The notes: generated by a model from the letters alone, not told the origin. 64,000 nt of DNA from Diphasiastrum complanatum (GCA_029204225.1 MU832172.1:1-64000), one strand, 5' to 3'. Positions 1 through 11,114 are shown, numbered from the stretch's first letter. Translations and numbers: made by a program.

Positions 1-67
1 CTGTCACTTGGGCTAGATGTTCATTTTGTCATGACAGTCGTGCAGGCCTTACAGGGTGTTGCAGAAG
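1..67 (+). pseudogene. Histone H3-like fragment, cut at a CATTAGAGAA terminus
   Basis: The first 67 bases read in frame as the start of an H3 histone fold (LSLGLDVHFVM, then VVQALQGVAEA). They match residue for residue the minus-strand H3-like domain at about 3925-3990. H3 similarity stops at base 67, directly before CATTAGAGAA. The reading frame then runs on through unrelated sequence to a stop near 189. The fragment is on the opposite strand from the intact copy, and its upstream part lies outside the window. I read it as an H3-like exon interrupted by insertion of the element that begins at 68. Homology is clear; the mechanism is inferred. Confidence 0.75.
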
Positions 68-547
68 CATTAGAGAACCTTAGAGCCCGACGAGGGCCTT
101 TGAAAAAGATGTTTTTTTTATTTTTTTTCTTATTTTTGTTGCCAAGTGGACCAATTAAAACCTTAGCTTCAGGGTTCTATGTAACGTAGAGTTTTTTAGA
201 TACAAATAAAATAAAAACTTTATAAATATATTGTTGTTTTGTCGCGCAGCATGTGGAAATGCTGTTGGTTGATGAGGCCTGCCCTTCCAACTCATCACTG
301 CCCGAAGAGACCCAAAAATATTGAAAATGAATATGACAGGTGGTTGAGATGAGATAATCGATGTACCATTAATGTATATGCATTGTCAAACCATGCTTAA
401 CAAGGATAACCAGAGTTAATTTGTGGCGCCAAATAGATCAGTATTTCGAATTTTCGCCAACACTTTTTCTCAGATTCATGGCTTTTTGTCTACACAAATT
501 TTCAGATTCATAGTTCATTGTTTCAGATTTGTGCATGCAAATTACGA

Positions 548-1884
548 ATGGCGCCATCAAGGAAGTCGTGCTCCTCAATCGACTCTGTGCTTCTATTCAA
601 TGAGACAGATGATAATGGATTATGGGTGCCAAGAAAATATTCAAAAAACTCTTGGGTTTTGATGCATCCATCATCAAGAGGAGATTTTGAAAAATGAAAA
701 GAACAAAACTATCATTTCAATCTTATTGGAAGGCCATAATTTTGGATTTCAGAACATCATCAAGAGAAAAATCTATTTTTGGAATTCTAGTCCAACATGT
801 ATATATGCATTCAAAGATACATGTGCAAGGATTCAACTGTCAGGATCACAAAAAAAGCAACTATGAGTATTGATATTTTTGATACTTTGATTTTTGTCAT
901 TCATAAATATCTAATAGTAAACTTGCCAATCTGATCATTTTTCTCTTGCAGATTTATATCCATCCAACATAAATGAATGGGAGTCGAGTGGATCTTTAGT
1001 AGGTGTGTTAGATGTTATTCACACTAATATTGGACAGCTGCAATATTGAGGTAGAACTACAAAAGATCTAGCTGATAGTGGAATCTTTTTTTATGAATCA
1101 ATGTACATTCCTAATACAAAGAAAATTTTTGGACAAATAGTACTAATTCCATTACCTAGTTTTGAAAGTGATGAATGGATTGCACCAGATGCTACAGTTT
1201 CAGAATCATTTCGTTGCAAAATATATAATGATGTAAAAAATTCATTAAAACTGAGCACGGGATCAAAAAAAGTCAGATTGAGTTGGTTTATTTCCTTGAA
1301 TATATTTGTGGATTTCTTTTCAAGTGTCAATGTACACAAAACCCCAACGATATTTGTATGCGAACTTATGGGTGAAGGCTGGGACAAAAGATCAGATGGA
1401 GAAATAGAATGTAGAATTAAAATGTCTACCATGTGCTCTCATTATCAAATTGAAAAACAAATGTTGAGCTTATGCTTCCATTATCAAAGATGGAAAAAAA
1501 TAAAGGTAAATGGGTGCCACTCGATCAAGAATTGGAAGCCAGTGGACATTCAAAACGAAAAATTATTAAAATTATACACAATGATGTCGTTTTGACATGT
1601 GTTGAGATGGAAGAAGATTGGAGTTTAAACTACATCCAGCGGGAACTATTGCTCCTACAAGATGATGTACTTTCAGACTTCAGATTCATTTTCAATGGTA
1701 AACTCGTAAGTAACTGTAAACACTCGATCTTGTATGAATAGTTTCAATCAAAACTTTCTAAAACAAACTCTGTACTAATTCTAACCAACTTTGTAGTAGT
1801 TTTATGCAGGTACGTAAAAGACATGAGCTCAAGATCAAATGCAGAGATATTGGCGAAACAATCCAACTTATGAAAGAACATTGA
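548..1884 (+). pseudogene. Unknown three-exon gene of the repeat element, copy 1
   Basis: The conserved start is MAPSRKSCSSIDSVLLFNE. The likely structure is exon 1 from 548 to about 862, exon 2 at 952-1705 (acceptor CTCTTGCAG, donor GTAAGT) and exon 3 at 1810-1884 ending LMKEH-stop. Exon 2 contains IGQLQY, the block MYIPNTKKIF and PLPSFESDEWIAPDA. The last part (EEDWSLNYIQRELL, then DFRFIFNGKL) looks like a compact folded domain. This copy is broken: the intron 1 donor is AT where the second copy has GTGAGT, TGA at 1047-1049 replaces CGA, and exon 1 has a frameshift relative to copy 2. I recognise no family. Coding status rests on conservation between the two copies and splice borders. Confidence 0.5.
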
Positions 1885-2084
1885 GATTCACTATCAGCAA
1901 ATACATGCCAATCATCATGTGTTTTTATCATTATAGAAAAATTGCATTCCAGTATTAGACTATGGACACAAGCTGATTGTAAGAATCTATTGTGATATCA
2001 ATAAAAAAAACCCATAAACAGGTTGTTTACAAGTAAAATGATTGTATCTTTTTCTTTTATGTCTCTCTATTTACAAATAGATCT

Positions 2085-4122
2085 CTATTCAATCAATTTT
2101 TCTATATTTTCTATATCAGTATTAGGAACTGATAAGGCAACGACTCCTACAATCTCACCCTCCTCTGTTTCAAGAAGGGCCTCAATGCCTTTTAAGACAA
2201 GAGGAATATCTGCTACAAAATTGCCTTCCTCTGTATTAGGAAGGACTCTTATTCTTTTGTTATCATATAAAATAAGATCTGCATCCTGAACAACCTGAAA
2301 GGCTGTTAAGGAAGGAGCAGCTTTCTTTTGAGGGCCCTCAATTGCAGGTGCAATGCTTACATTGTACTCGGCAAAGGTTCTGATCAACTCTTGCCGAAAT
2401 CTATATACATCATCAGGAGTATATGGCTCAAGAGTGAACTGTCATCACAAAACACGAGAATCAGCAAATTACAAACAATGATAGTAATAAAATATGAATA
2501 AGAATGAATATTACCTTTTCAATATCTACATCCGTTTGTAAATTATACCATTCAAAAAATAGCTTTGTATTGTACAAGATGAACCATGCACAACTAAAAG
2601 CGTCATTTTGTTGTACACACTGCATATATAGAACAAAAATTAGTAATATTATGATAGATATTTTATTTGTGCTATGACGATACATTTGAATTAAAAAAAA
2701 AATACATGCATATCAGAGATAAATTGAATATACCTTGAGAGATTCAGTGGTTATATCTCCAATTGAAGTTGCCGTTTTCGGTATTTCCCGAACGACATCA
2801 TGAAGTAGAGAATCAAATTCTCTATGTGTATTTGCAACTAAGTTTAATTTTATACATAGAAAATTTGATACTCCTTCCTTATTTATCTTTACAAAAAGAA
2901 TGTTTAGGCTCCAATGCCGACTGCAACAACCAAGATACAAATATCGATAAATTCATATTTATGAAAAAATTTTGTTCTTATTAAAGCAATGAGGCATGCA
3001 ACAATCCAGATTAAAACAACAAAAACAAAAGAGAATTTCTTACTTATTTTCATATGGAATCAAATAGAATTCCGCCATAGGACTGCACTCGATAAAATAG
3101 GTAGCCTTCTCAAAATTGGCTTCTTTCGCCTTTATCGCTTCCATGAAAAATGGACTAACTACAAAAACTGTACCATGGGAATCGAAACTAATGCTATTCC
3201 GCAAAAAAGAAACTCAGGCCTCTACTATTGCATCTAAAATTTTTGAGGTCTTATCTTTAAGCTCAACACAAAATTTGGGACCTAATCTAAAGCTTCTACG
3301 TGTATCTAGAAGAAAAAAGTCAAAAAAGTTGTCGAGAAGATCAATTTTGTTAGCTAGGTAGGACTCGTATTGATTATAATGGTCAGAATAAAAAAAAACC
3401 TGGGCTGGATCATATGGAATTCTCACAAAAAGATTATGTAGAGGAGCAGAAACAGAAGTGGAAACAATATTTACAGATTTCTCTATTATTCTGTCTAGCT
3501 CCTCTTGGGTCATCAACACTTTTGGTGATGAAACCTGCTGAGGAGCTGGACGAATAACATGAGGAGGAAGGGGTGAAGATTTTCGATCTGAGTCAGATTC
3601 TCCAGCATCTGACTCAGATCTCAAGAAGACACAAGGTCTCTTGGCCGAGATACGTCTAGGAGGAAGGGAAGCAGCTGGCCTTTGAGATCCAGCCTTCTTG
3701 GGGACAGGCTGCTTTCTCTTCCTCCTAGAGGTAGTAGGCACATTGATTCTATCCAGAGATAGGTATATGGAGGTGCTGGCATTATCAACATGCACACCAT
3801 AATATCTGTCCTGAAGCCTTTTGAGAATGGCGGAATCTTTTGGCATGATGGTGACATGCTTACCATGCACTGCCAAAAGATAAGTATCCTCAAAAAACTG
3901 GGAGATAAAATCTTCTACAGCACCCTGTAAGGCCTGCATGGTTGTCACGACAAAACGAACATTCAACCCAAGTGATAGAGTGACATTCCGAACAGATCGG
4001 CCGAAAGGAGCTCTAGGAATCAACAATTTAGTTGATCTCTGGAGTTTTCTGATCTCCCTCAGCCGGACCGGCTTCTTACCACGCCTACGGCCAATACCAG
4101 GGGGAACACGAGAATGGGATGG
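2085..4122 (-). CDS. Histone H3-fold / Ulp1-like (C48) protease fusion gene, four exons, one in-frame stop
   Basis: Read on the minus strand, exons are 4122-3044, 2920-2734, 2619-2515 and 2438-2085. All borders are GT-AG and phases agree. Exon 1 opens with an H3 fold: LREIRKLQRSTKLL, then PFGRSVRNVTLSLGLNVRF, MQALQGAVEDF and FEDTYLLAVHGKHVTIMPKD, which match canonical H3 alpha-N to alpha-3. A basic and serine-rich linker (RRKRKQPVPKK; ESDAGESDSD) follows, then a Ulp1-type protease core: YLIPYENN-RHWSL across the exon 1/2 junction (catalytic His), KLNL where the Asp is expected, and VQQNDAFSCAWFIL in exon 3 (oxyanion Gln and catalytic Cys). The C-terminal exon has PYTPDDVYRFRQELI. C48 enzymes cleave SUMO or ubiquitin-like conjugates. 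Oddities: in-frame TGA at 3214-3216, apparent Asp to Asn, no in-frame ATG before the H3 part and a TAG just upstream at 4123-4125, so a 5' exon or the start codon is missing. H3 and Cys/His homology are firm; catalytic activity is doubtful. Confidence 0.75.
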
Positions 4123-4396
4123 CTATACAGTGGTGATGGCACGGGTGGGTAACAAAAAAATTTGCGATGAAAGGGCGTTTGAGATTGATACCAGCACTGA
4201 ATATGGGTTTTGAGCGCAAGATCTACACAGATTATTTGTGGAAAAGAGATGTGCGTCGAAAGCGATATTGCACTATAGGCGGTATCGGAGTCGAGCGCAC
4301 TGTGAGAGGGCAGAAGCTTGAACGATGAAAGAGCGCGCTTGAGAGCGATATCGGGAGCTAAAAGCAAAAATTTTGCGATTGAAAATTCCGAAGACT

Positions 4397-4670
4397 TATA
4401 TATACGAAATTTTTGCATGTGTGAAAAGACGACGAAGACACGTGTCATTAGATTATTAGGCCACGTGGAATGTCCATACTGACAATGATGACCCAATTAT
4501 GAGGCCACGTGGGTTGAGACACATGTGCAAATCCATTATCGATGCGTGTCATTCTCGCATGTGACAGATGTCAGATCAATCATTCTAGGTACGGCGCATT
4601 TATTTTGACCAATCACATGTTGACACGTGTTCCTTTGCCACTCCACACGTGCCAAATTTTTTTTATAAAT
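4397..4670. promoter_or_regulatory. Divergent promoter with five CACGTG G-boxes
   Basis: Between the minus-strand H3-Ulp1 gene and the + gene at 4983 lie five CACGTG cores, at 4439-4444, 4462-4467, 4506-4511, 4624-4629 and 4646-4651. A TATA-like TATATATA at about 4397-4405 suits minus-strand transcription and TTATAAATAG at about 4663-4672 suits + transcription. G-boxes are bound by plant bZIP and bHLH factors and are typical of ABA-, light- or stress-responsive promoters. The layout fits a bidirectional promoter. Whether it is active is not knowable here. Confidence 0.55.
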
Positions 4671-4982
4671 AGGTCTTTTTTGGCTCGGATTTACATGCAA
4701 TTTAACGATTGCTTTGCCGGATATCGATTTCAAGCACGCCGCTTCCTCTCATTACCTTTCGTTGATTGTTATGTGCCTGGAGCCGATACTGCATCGTCCG
4801 ATATCGCATTCAAGCGCACTTTGCATCCCTTTTCTTTTCTGCTCGGTGTTCTTGTGCTCAGATCTGATACTCCAACTTCAAATATCTCTCTTGAGCGCAC
4901 GTTGCCTTGACGTGCTTGTATGACCTACGGTTTGCGCTTGAGAGCGATATTTGGAACTTTAGTTCTGTTATTTTTGTTTAAA

Positions 4983-5428
4983 ATGTCTAATATTAAATCT
5001 AGTTTGCTTTCTTTTTTTAATGAATTTGGTATTACTAATAGGTTGGACTATTTCAAATCTCTTTTTTCTCCTTTTCTTTTTATTCTACCTTCTATAACTG
5101 AGGGCCCTGATGTGGAGGCATTTTATGAGATATATTTCATATTTAAGTCCGTACTCAGTACTCAGCTATTCAGATCTCAGAATAAGGACATGATTCATTA
5201 TCGAGACCTAGTGGCACTCGACAAGCATATCTATAAAGCTAAGCTTGACAGAATGTTTACCAAGTTACATAATGATTTCAAGTCTGTAGACAAGTGCCCA
5301 ATTCATAATAAAAAATGTAGATTTGTTGATTTTCAATCTGCTTTTGATTTTTTTCTTTTGTTAAATATTTTTGACGATTCGGAGGCTGTGCCCTCCACTT
5401 TTGAAGCAGCTTCTTCTAGTGGTATTGT
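4983..5428 (+). CDS. Unknown protein, 5' exon of second + gene of the element
   Basis: An open frame from ATG 4983 (MSNIKSSLLSFFNEFG) encodes about 148 residues, rich in Phe, Leu and Lys, up to a GTACGT splice-donor-like sequence at 5429. An in-frame ATG at 4920 is less attractive because its extra residues read through promoter-like DNA. Contents include YRDLVALDKHIYKAKLDRMF and a CPIHNKKC motif that could bind metal. The reading frame beyond 5429 enters repeat Y and stops at 5471, so I place an exon end or truncation there. No family recognised. It lies head-to-head with the H3-Ulp1 gene and could share its G-box promoter. Confidence 0.4.
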
Positions 5429-7452
5429 GGTACGTTTGGTGTGTTGCTTAACAGTGTTCATAACACTATAGCAGGCTTTTGGTATGATTATGAAGCCAAC
5501 CATTGGGTTTCTAGTTTGGATATTGCCATAGATTATATTAGAAGGTAACTTAAGTTCGAACCCATTCACCTCATAAGTAATTCATCTCAAATATTCTTTT
5601 CAATGATATAAATGTTTTTCATTTACTAATCCTTGTCTTCTCTCCAATCAAGCAAACTTAATTTGATTCAATCTTTGATGCAATTGCCATGATTTATATA
5701 CGAAAGCTTGACCATCTTTTTCAATGGTTTTATCATGATAATGTATGTGGTTTTGGAAATATATAATATATATATATATAGCTCTAATGGTGTTTTTCAA
5801 CCACTTTGAGCGATAGCTTTTCCATGTTTTTCAATGGATTAGCAATAGCTGATTTATCATGCTAAGTATATTTGTTAAGCATTACACATCACTCAAACTG
5901 AGAAATTTATGATAAAATTATTTTTAAAGTCATTTTTCTCAATTTTAGTGAATTCTATGATTTTAAGGATCAATATACCTTTTTGGATCATTCGGATCCG
6001 AGTTACGGATTAGAAGTTATAGCCATTTGAAAATCCTTAATAAATTTAACTCTTGAAAAGCATATATAATATTCCATTATAAAAAATCAAAATCTAATTG
6101 TTCTTTATTTTCTGGAGTTTTAACAGCAAAAGGTAAATCTGTAATTCATTATACTGTAAAAACATACCATTTACAATATACTATGGGCTATAGATTCAAT
6201 ATGAGCACATAAATCCATTTTCTTTTAGATTCATAAAAACATATACTTAGCATTCATAATAACCAAAAAACCAGTCTACATGCTTAACCAAATGATTAAA
6301 CCAAACAAGGAGGGCCCTTCAGATAAAGTCATGTCTTCCACATTTGAGTCACTCTGCATTTTTCTTCAGTAGCCCACATTATTTACTGCCAGATTGCCGG
6401 TTCCATCAATATCTTTATCGGGTCATCTCTTTCACCCAAAAGTTTTGAAGCACGAAGAAAAGGGGGGGGGGGTTTGCGGAAGGAAGAAGGGATACAGACA
6501 GAGCGGCAGAGAGAGATCGGGCAAGAGAGGAGATAGATGGAGTGCAACCGCAAAGAATTGGGTGATGAGGAGATAGATGGATCACGACCGTGAGGGAGAT
6601 AGGGAGAGGGGTAGGTCTGCAGGTGCAGGCAGATGGGAGCAGATGCATAGGTGGATAGGGAGCACAGGCAGGGAAGGGGAATGGTGCGCAAGTAGCCAAC
6701 TGTAGGGAGGGATCAGGTGAGAGAGAGGACATGAGTGTAGAGGGAGAATAGAGGTATAGTTCATAACTGTGGGAGAGAGATAGAACGGAAGGGATGCGTT
6801 GAGAGAGAGAGATGTAATTGTAGGAGCAACATTATCCACACATCCTTCCTATAGAAGAAGCACGACCCACAATAGTTTTTTTTTTCAAAAAAATTGTCTC
6901 CATGAATCTTCTTTCCCAGAGAATCAACCTCCTGCAAAGAACAAGGTTCTGCATTCTTACTCGATGGAAATAGCCATAACTCTTCTCTGCTCCAGAATCG
7001 AGACTACCAAGAAACTAATCTCCGCTCACAGAATGTAGGAATGACAAGAAAAACTCCTCTGCTCTCCATGAATGAATCAATCAATTCCTGAATGCTTCTC
7101 CTTTTCCAATCCTCGTGAGAGAGAGAACGAGGCAGTTACCAACCTCTCACTTTCAAACACCAACCATTTTTGGCTTTCCATTGAATCCATTTCATGGAAT
7201 TCGACTTTACTCATTCTAATAAAAAGTTTCAGGTCCATTTGACAAGTGTCAATTAAGAATATGTGGGCTCTGAATTATCAAAGAGTCCATGGTAGGACCT
7301 CTTCCAACGACTTTTAGAAGTGTATTTTCTTCAAAACTGACCTTCAATAAGCTTATAGCACCTTTCACATCATTTCTTTGTTTCATTTTGAAAACCATCA
7401 CATGAATATGCATTTGGCCTCTCAACATAATTTTGAAATTGATCATCCTAGT
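5427..7452. repeat. Repeat block Y, copy 1
   Basis: About 2.0 kb is closely repeated in the same orientation at 37605-39702, with small indels. It starts near TGTGGTACGTTTGGTG and ends near GATCATCCTAGTATATTTC. It includes a strongly purine-rich stretch (about 6440-6800, with a run of ten G at 6463-6472) rich in GAGAGA, and AT-rich parts. No convincing protein-coding frame is present. In copy 1 it begins at a possible splice donor and is followed by block X; in copy 2 it is followed by copia reverse transcriptase. It may be intronic or spacer DNA of the multigene element. Confidence 0.8.
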
Positions 7453-7464
7453 ATATTTCGGTCA

Positions 7465-8338
7465 TTCCCATTGTTTTGAGCTCGTCAATTCTTTTCTTCG
7501 AAGACACCTGAATGTCTTATAAGCATTTTCACCTGCAAAAATTTATTTTCATTGGTATATTTTGCAGTGTCCTCAATCCATAAGGATTCATCGATTTTTA
7601 TTCAGAACCTCTTCAATTGTGAAGCAATGTTACTAAATCCTTGGTTTGAGCTAGAACTCCAAATTTTCTTCGATAATCTTTGATGGATCGTGGTTAATTA
7701 CTGTTTGAACGATTTTGAACTTGCCAACATATTTTGTTTTGTGGAATCTTTTTGGACCTTATGATAAGGTCATGGTCCTAATCATTTAAGGACATCCTTA
7801 ATCCCATTTTTGCTGGTTTGTTGTCTTTGTCTTGAACTGAACTTTGCTTGTCGTTGTTTGCAGGACCCTTAGCCTTTGGACCTTTCCTTGAAACTTAAGT
7901 CAGTGCCTTAAAGGTACCTGGGCATCCTTTATTAATCGTGATATAAAGTACCTTTCATCATTACAATATGGCAAAAAATTGCCATTCAATAAAACTACTT
8001 AGCAACTGTCGATATTATCATCCATCAAAGTCACTTATGAGTGTTGCTAAAAATAGCTTATTGTTTTTTAATAAACTTACTAAAAATAGTAACATAGTAA
8101 AAATAGCTCTAATTTCTCTGATATAAATGTCATTTGAAGATTGAGTACGACATTTGAACATGCCATAGAATTTCATAGCTACTCTGTAACATAGCCACAT
8201 TCGTATATCAGTAAAAAGTGGCATAATAGCAGATTGTGCACATATGAGATACATCTAGCACATTTTCTTCTAGAAAATCAGCATCAATGATTGTAGTTGC
8301 TGAAATTTTGAAATTTTGACCAAAAAAATGCACTACAT
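7465..8338. repeat. Repeat block X, copy 1 (inverted copy at 56905-57775)
   Basis: This block matches the reverse complement of 56905-57775 over about 870 bp. One boundary is near GCTCGTCAATTCTTTTC and the other near TGCACTACA. No coding frame is convincing; a 78-codon open frame seen in both copies looks fortuitous because nothing in it resembles a protein family. In copy 1 it directly follows Y; in the inverted copy it abuts a copia integrase-RT fragment on one side and the acidic orphan gene on the other. Confidence 0.8.
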
Positions 8339-9464
8339 GTTTTCTCCCCACTTAAATGTGAAGCGTCCCCGCGAACAGAGAGAATAGTCTTTGACATTTG
8401 ATTTTGTATCATAAAGCCATTGATTTAGCTTTACAATCTTTTCATTTTTTTAGCATCTCAAGGTTTTCTTCATCAATTAATGGTCTCAGCACAGAATAAA
8501 TTGTGATGCTAACCATTATTATTCAACAACATGAATCCAAAGGCCATTGATTCAACCTTTAGATCTTTCAGCAATATTGTCTTTATCCAAAATAAAAATC
8601 TTGCATTACATCCAACCCGTGTCTGAAGAAAATATGTTTCCACTCCCATCAAATCATAATGTAATGCCCATCATCAAAACTATGCACTGTTGGAAAATGT
8701 TGATGCAATCTTCATTGTCGTAACAAGATATGAATGCAGTTTCTCAGCTTTGTGTCTAGGTCTTCATATAATGTAGTGCGTGCAATGCAACCTATTCTAA
8801 AAGTTGGATCTTCGTCATTCACATTGTGAATATATCTCATTCTCATAAAAAACATGTTCACTCCCTTAAATAATAGGTAGATTTTTTTTTTTTAAGCAAA
8901 TATTCATGCTATACCTCACATTTCTACTCTCATAGATAGATTTTAAATGAGATCTGATATTTTCTATTCTTACCAAAGAAAATCTATGATCCAATTATAA
9001 TTCTCAAGACCTCATGAACAACAAAATAGAAAATACTCATCATATTCTCTCCACTCTTTTTTCCACTCATCACTCAAAAGATCTCACAAATACTCTCAAT
9101 AAAAGATCCAAGATGGTCTTCAGCAGCAACAGATGTCTTCGACATAGATCCATAATCATCAATAGATTTTTTTTTTCTTTACTCACCTCCACACTGGTAA
9201 TGTTTTGTCCATTCCAAATCTTCATATTTCCTCTCAATACCACCCTCATGACACTATTCAACAAAAATGCCCATCCAAGGCACTAGAACATTCCATCCCA
9301 TCTTCAGATCAATGCATAGTGCAAGTAGACATTGAAATGCAAGTTCTTAGATTTTTCATCAAATGGATGCATACACCACTGTGTCTAATTGATGCAAGTG
9401 TAAATTGTGGGTGTTATGCACTTATTAAATGTATCCCACATATATACACATATAAATATTTATT
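8339..9464. other. Intergenic or repeat-derived DNA, no gene seen
   Basis: AT-rich sequence without a supported gene. It could contain the 3' LTR of the minus-strand gypsy element, whose last ORF ends at 9465, but I found no matching LTR on the other side (beyond 37 kb) and no clear polypurine tract. Confidence 0.4.
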
Positions 9465-10456
9465 TTACTCAAGAACCGTTCTGCACTCATTTATTCGAGA
9501 CGTAAAACTTCCAGAAGGGCTCTGTACTTTTATTCCATTATTATCAACGAAAATTGGATTTGCCCCTTCTAAGCATTTGTGTTGGAACATTTCGTTCAAT
9601 ATTTCTCTCTCTACTACTTGTTCATCTCTGATCCGAATATATAACATTAAATCAAAATTCTTTTCCATGGATACATTGGGATTACACCACCAATGTTCCA
9701 ACTTAAGTTTTTTTTCGGTTTACATTTGTAACCCCATGGTCTTTCCAACCATAAATATAAATAGTTGGCATAATGTCCTGCCAATCTTACTGATGAACTG
9801 CTATTAAATCTTGACCATGAATAAAACATTCTTAAACTGACACACGCATCAGTGTAGGATTTGAATGATCCCGGAATTATAGGCCATCTGAAAAGCAAAT
9901 TCTTATACTCATTGGTACATGCCCTTAACTCTAACTCTTGATGCACTATAGGAAATTCAGGAAGATGAATGTATATAACATAATTATCAAAATGTTCATA
10001 ACAATTTTTATCGACAAATATTTCTTGTTCGTACACTGGGGTGATAAGAAAACTGCTTTGACTTGTTATTATTTTCTTGTTTTTTTCTTCTTGCAAATTT
10101 TTTTCTTCTTTTTGTTTATATTTTTTAAGATATATAGAAAATGAGGCACATTTTTGTCTCAACATAAATATTTCTTCAGTTTGTTGAAAATTGATCAAAT
10201 TAGTAGTCCGCAATTTTTCTTCATATATGGATGATTGGGTTTTCATTTCTAATTCTAATGACTTATATGCTCTTTTTTCTTTATCACATTCTAGGGTAAG
10301 ACTACTGATTTCATTATCTTTTCGTATTATAATATTTTTAATTTTTCTGATCTCATTCTTTAGCTCTTGAATATAATTTTTTCTTTCTTTTCTATCACTT
10401 AGCAAAAATTCTATCTTCTTAATTCTATCTTCTTATCCTTCCTCATATCTTGAGGA
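9465..10456 (-). pseudogene. Gypsy 3' ORF, distal part with coiled coil
   Basis: This continues the ORF that starts at 21793, after the copia insertion. Removing the copia and one copy of the TTTTC target duplication joins the two parts in one frame. Just inside, a short duplication near 10415-10435 shifts the frame. The main part (10405-9647) begins with a long Lys/Glu-rich coiled coil (IQELKNEIRKIKN and a heptad-like stretch of about 120 residues) followed by a globular part. A further frameshift near 9690 leads to the last 60 residues, ending at 9465. No signal peptide or clear membrane anchor is seen, so it is not obviously an envelope. Function unknown. Confidence 0.5.
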
Positions 10457-10461
10457 TTTTC

Positions 10462-11114
10462 TGTGAAAAATTGTCAACTAGTAGTATTTTCCTAACTTGA
10501 GATTTTGTAGGCCTATGGCCAAATAAAAGTTAGAGATAGGTTCATACATGTATGTAGAGGCCCAAAGTATGTGTACACTACTTTTGAGGTCACATTAATT
10601 AGAGGAGGTCGAGTGTGGAGCTCTTCTATTGGCTCATAATTTGGTGCATTCCTATTTGACCAAATTTCTAGGTATATGGGTGAATCCTATTGGACCCCAA
10701 TTTTAGCCTATCATAAGACAAGTGGCCAAGAGGCACTATGGTTGCTATAAATAGCCATCTCCACGAGTATGTACACATCTCATTTTCATTCTATTGAATG
10801 AATGTTATGCTCTTTGAAGATCCATCTTCTTCTCTCTCACTTTTTTGTTCATATCTTGCATTCTAGCCACTAGAATTGTGATTTCTTTGTTGCTATGGCT
10901 TCACACGTGTGAAATGCAGGTTGTAGGCTCTGAAGTACGGACAGGGACAGCAAGTTTCTGTTTGTGGAAGCTTATGATCAGATTTTGATGTTTAGTTGAT
11001 GTTTAGTATGCTTAACATCACAATTTCTATCATTTTTTCAATCTAGATGTGCATAACTTCCATGGCCAAGATCTTTATGAAACTTTAGCATCTTTTGGAT
11101 CTGAGTTTTTCACA
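10462..11114 (+). repeat. Copia LTR 1 (5')
   Basis: It starts TGTGAAAAATTG and ends TTTTTCACA, 653 bp. A TATAAATA box at 10746-10753 is the likely promoter. It is followed directly by the primer-binding site TGGTATCAGAGC (11115-11126), complementary to initiator methionine tRNA, typical of plant copia elements. It carries T at 10742 where LTRs 2 and 3 have C. Confidence 0.92.

Larger units (their letters stand above)
68..5428. mobile_element. Left part of multigene repeat element (copy 1)
   Basis: From 68 to about 3906 this segment is repeated, diverged but colinear, at 48760-52608. Both copies begin CATTAGAGAA, then a second TTAGAGC, then a GAGGG(C/T)CTTTGAAAAAGATG block. Inside are a + strand gene (548-1884), a minus-strand H3-fold/Ulp1 gene (2085-4122), a divergent promoter region and a second + gene (4983-5428). 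No RT, integrase or polymerase domain is visible, so it is not an LTR element or an obvious Polinton. Plant MULE and CACTA transposons are known to carry Ulp1-like genes, so a cut-and-paste DNA element is the favoured reading, but the superfamily is unassigned. Confidence 0.55.

Noticed and set aside
3938-4213. Plus-strand 91-codon frame over the H3 exon
   Set aside because: Antisense shadow of the H3-fold coding exon.
68-5428. Polinton/Maverick or endogenous giant virus as the source of the H3-Ulp1 unit
   Set aside because: No protein-primed polymerase, capsid, ATPase or retroviral-type integrase is visible, and the genes have plant-like introns.
7981-8254. 78-codon frame present in both X copies
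   Set aside because: It is preserved because the DNA repeat is recent; composition is not protein-like and no splice or start context supports it.
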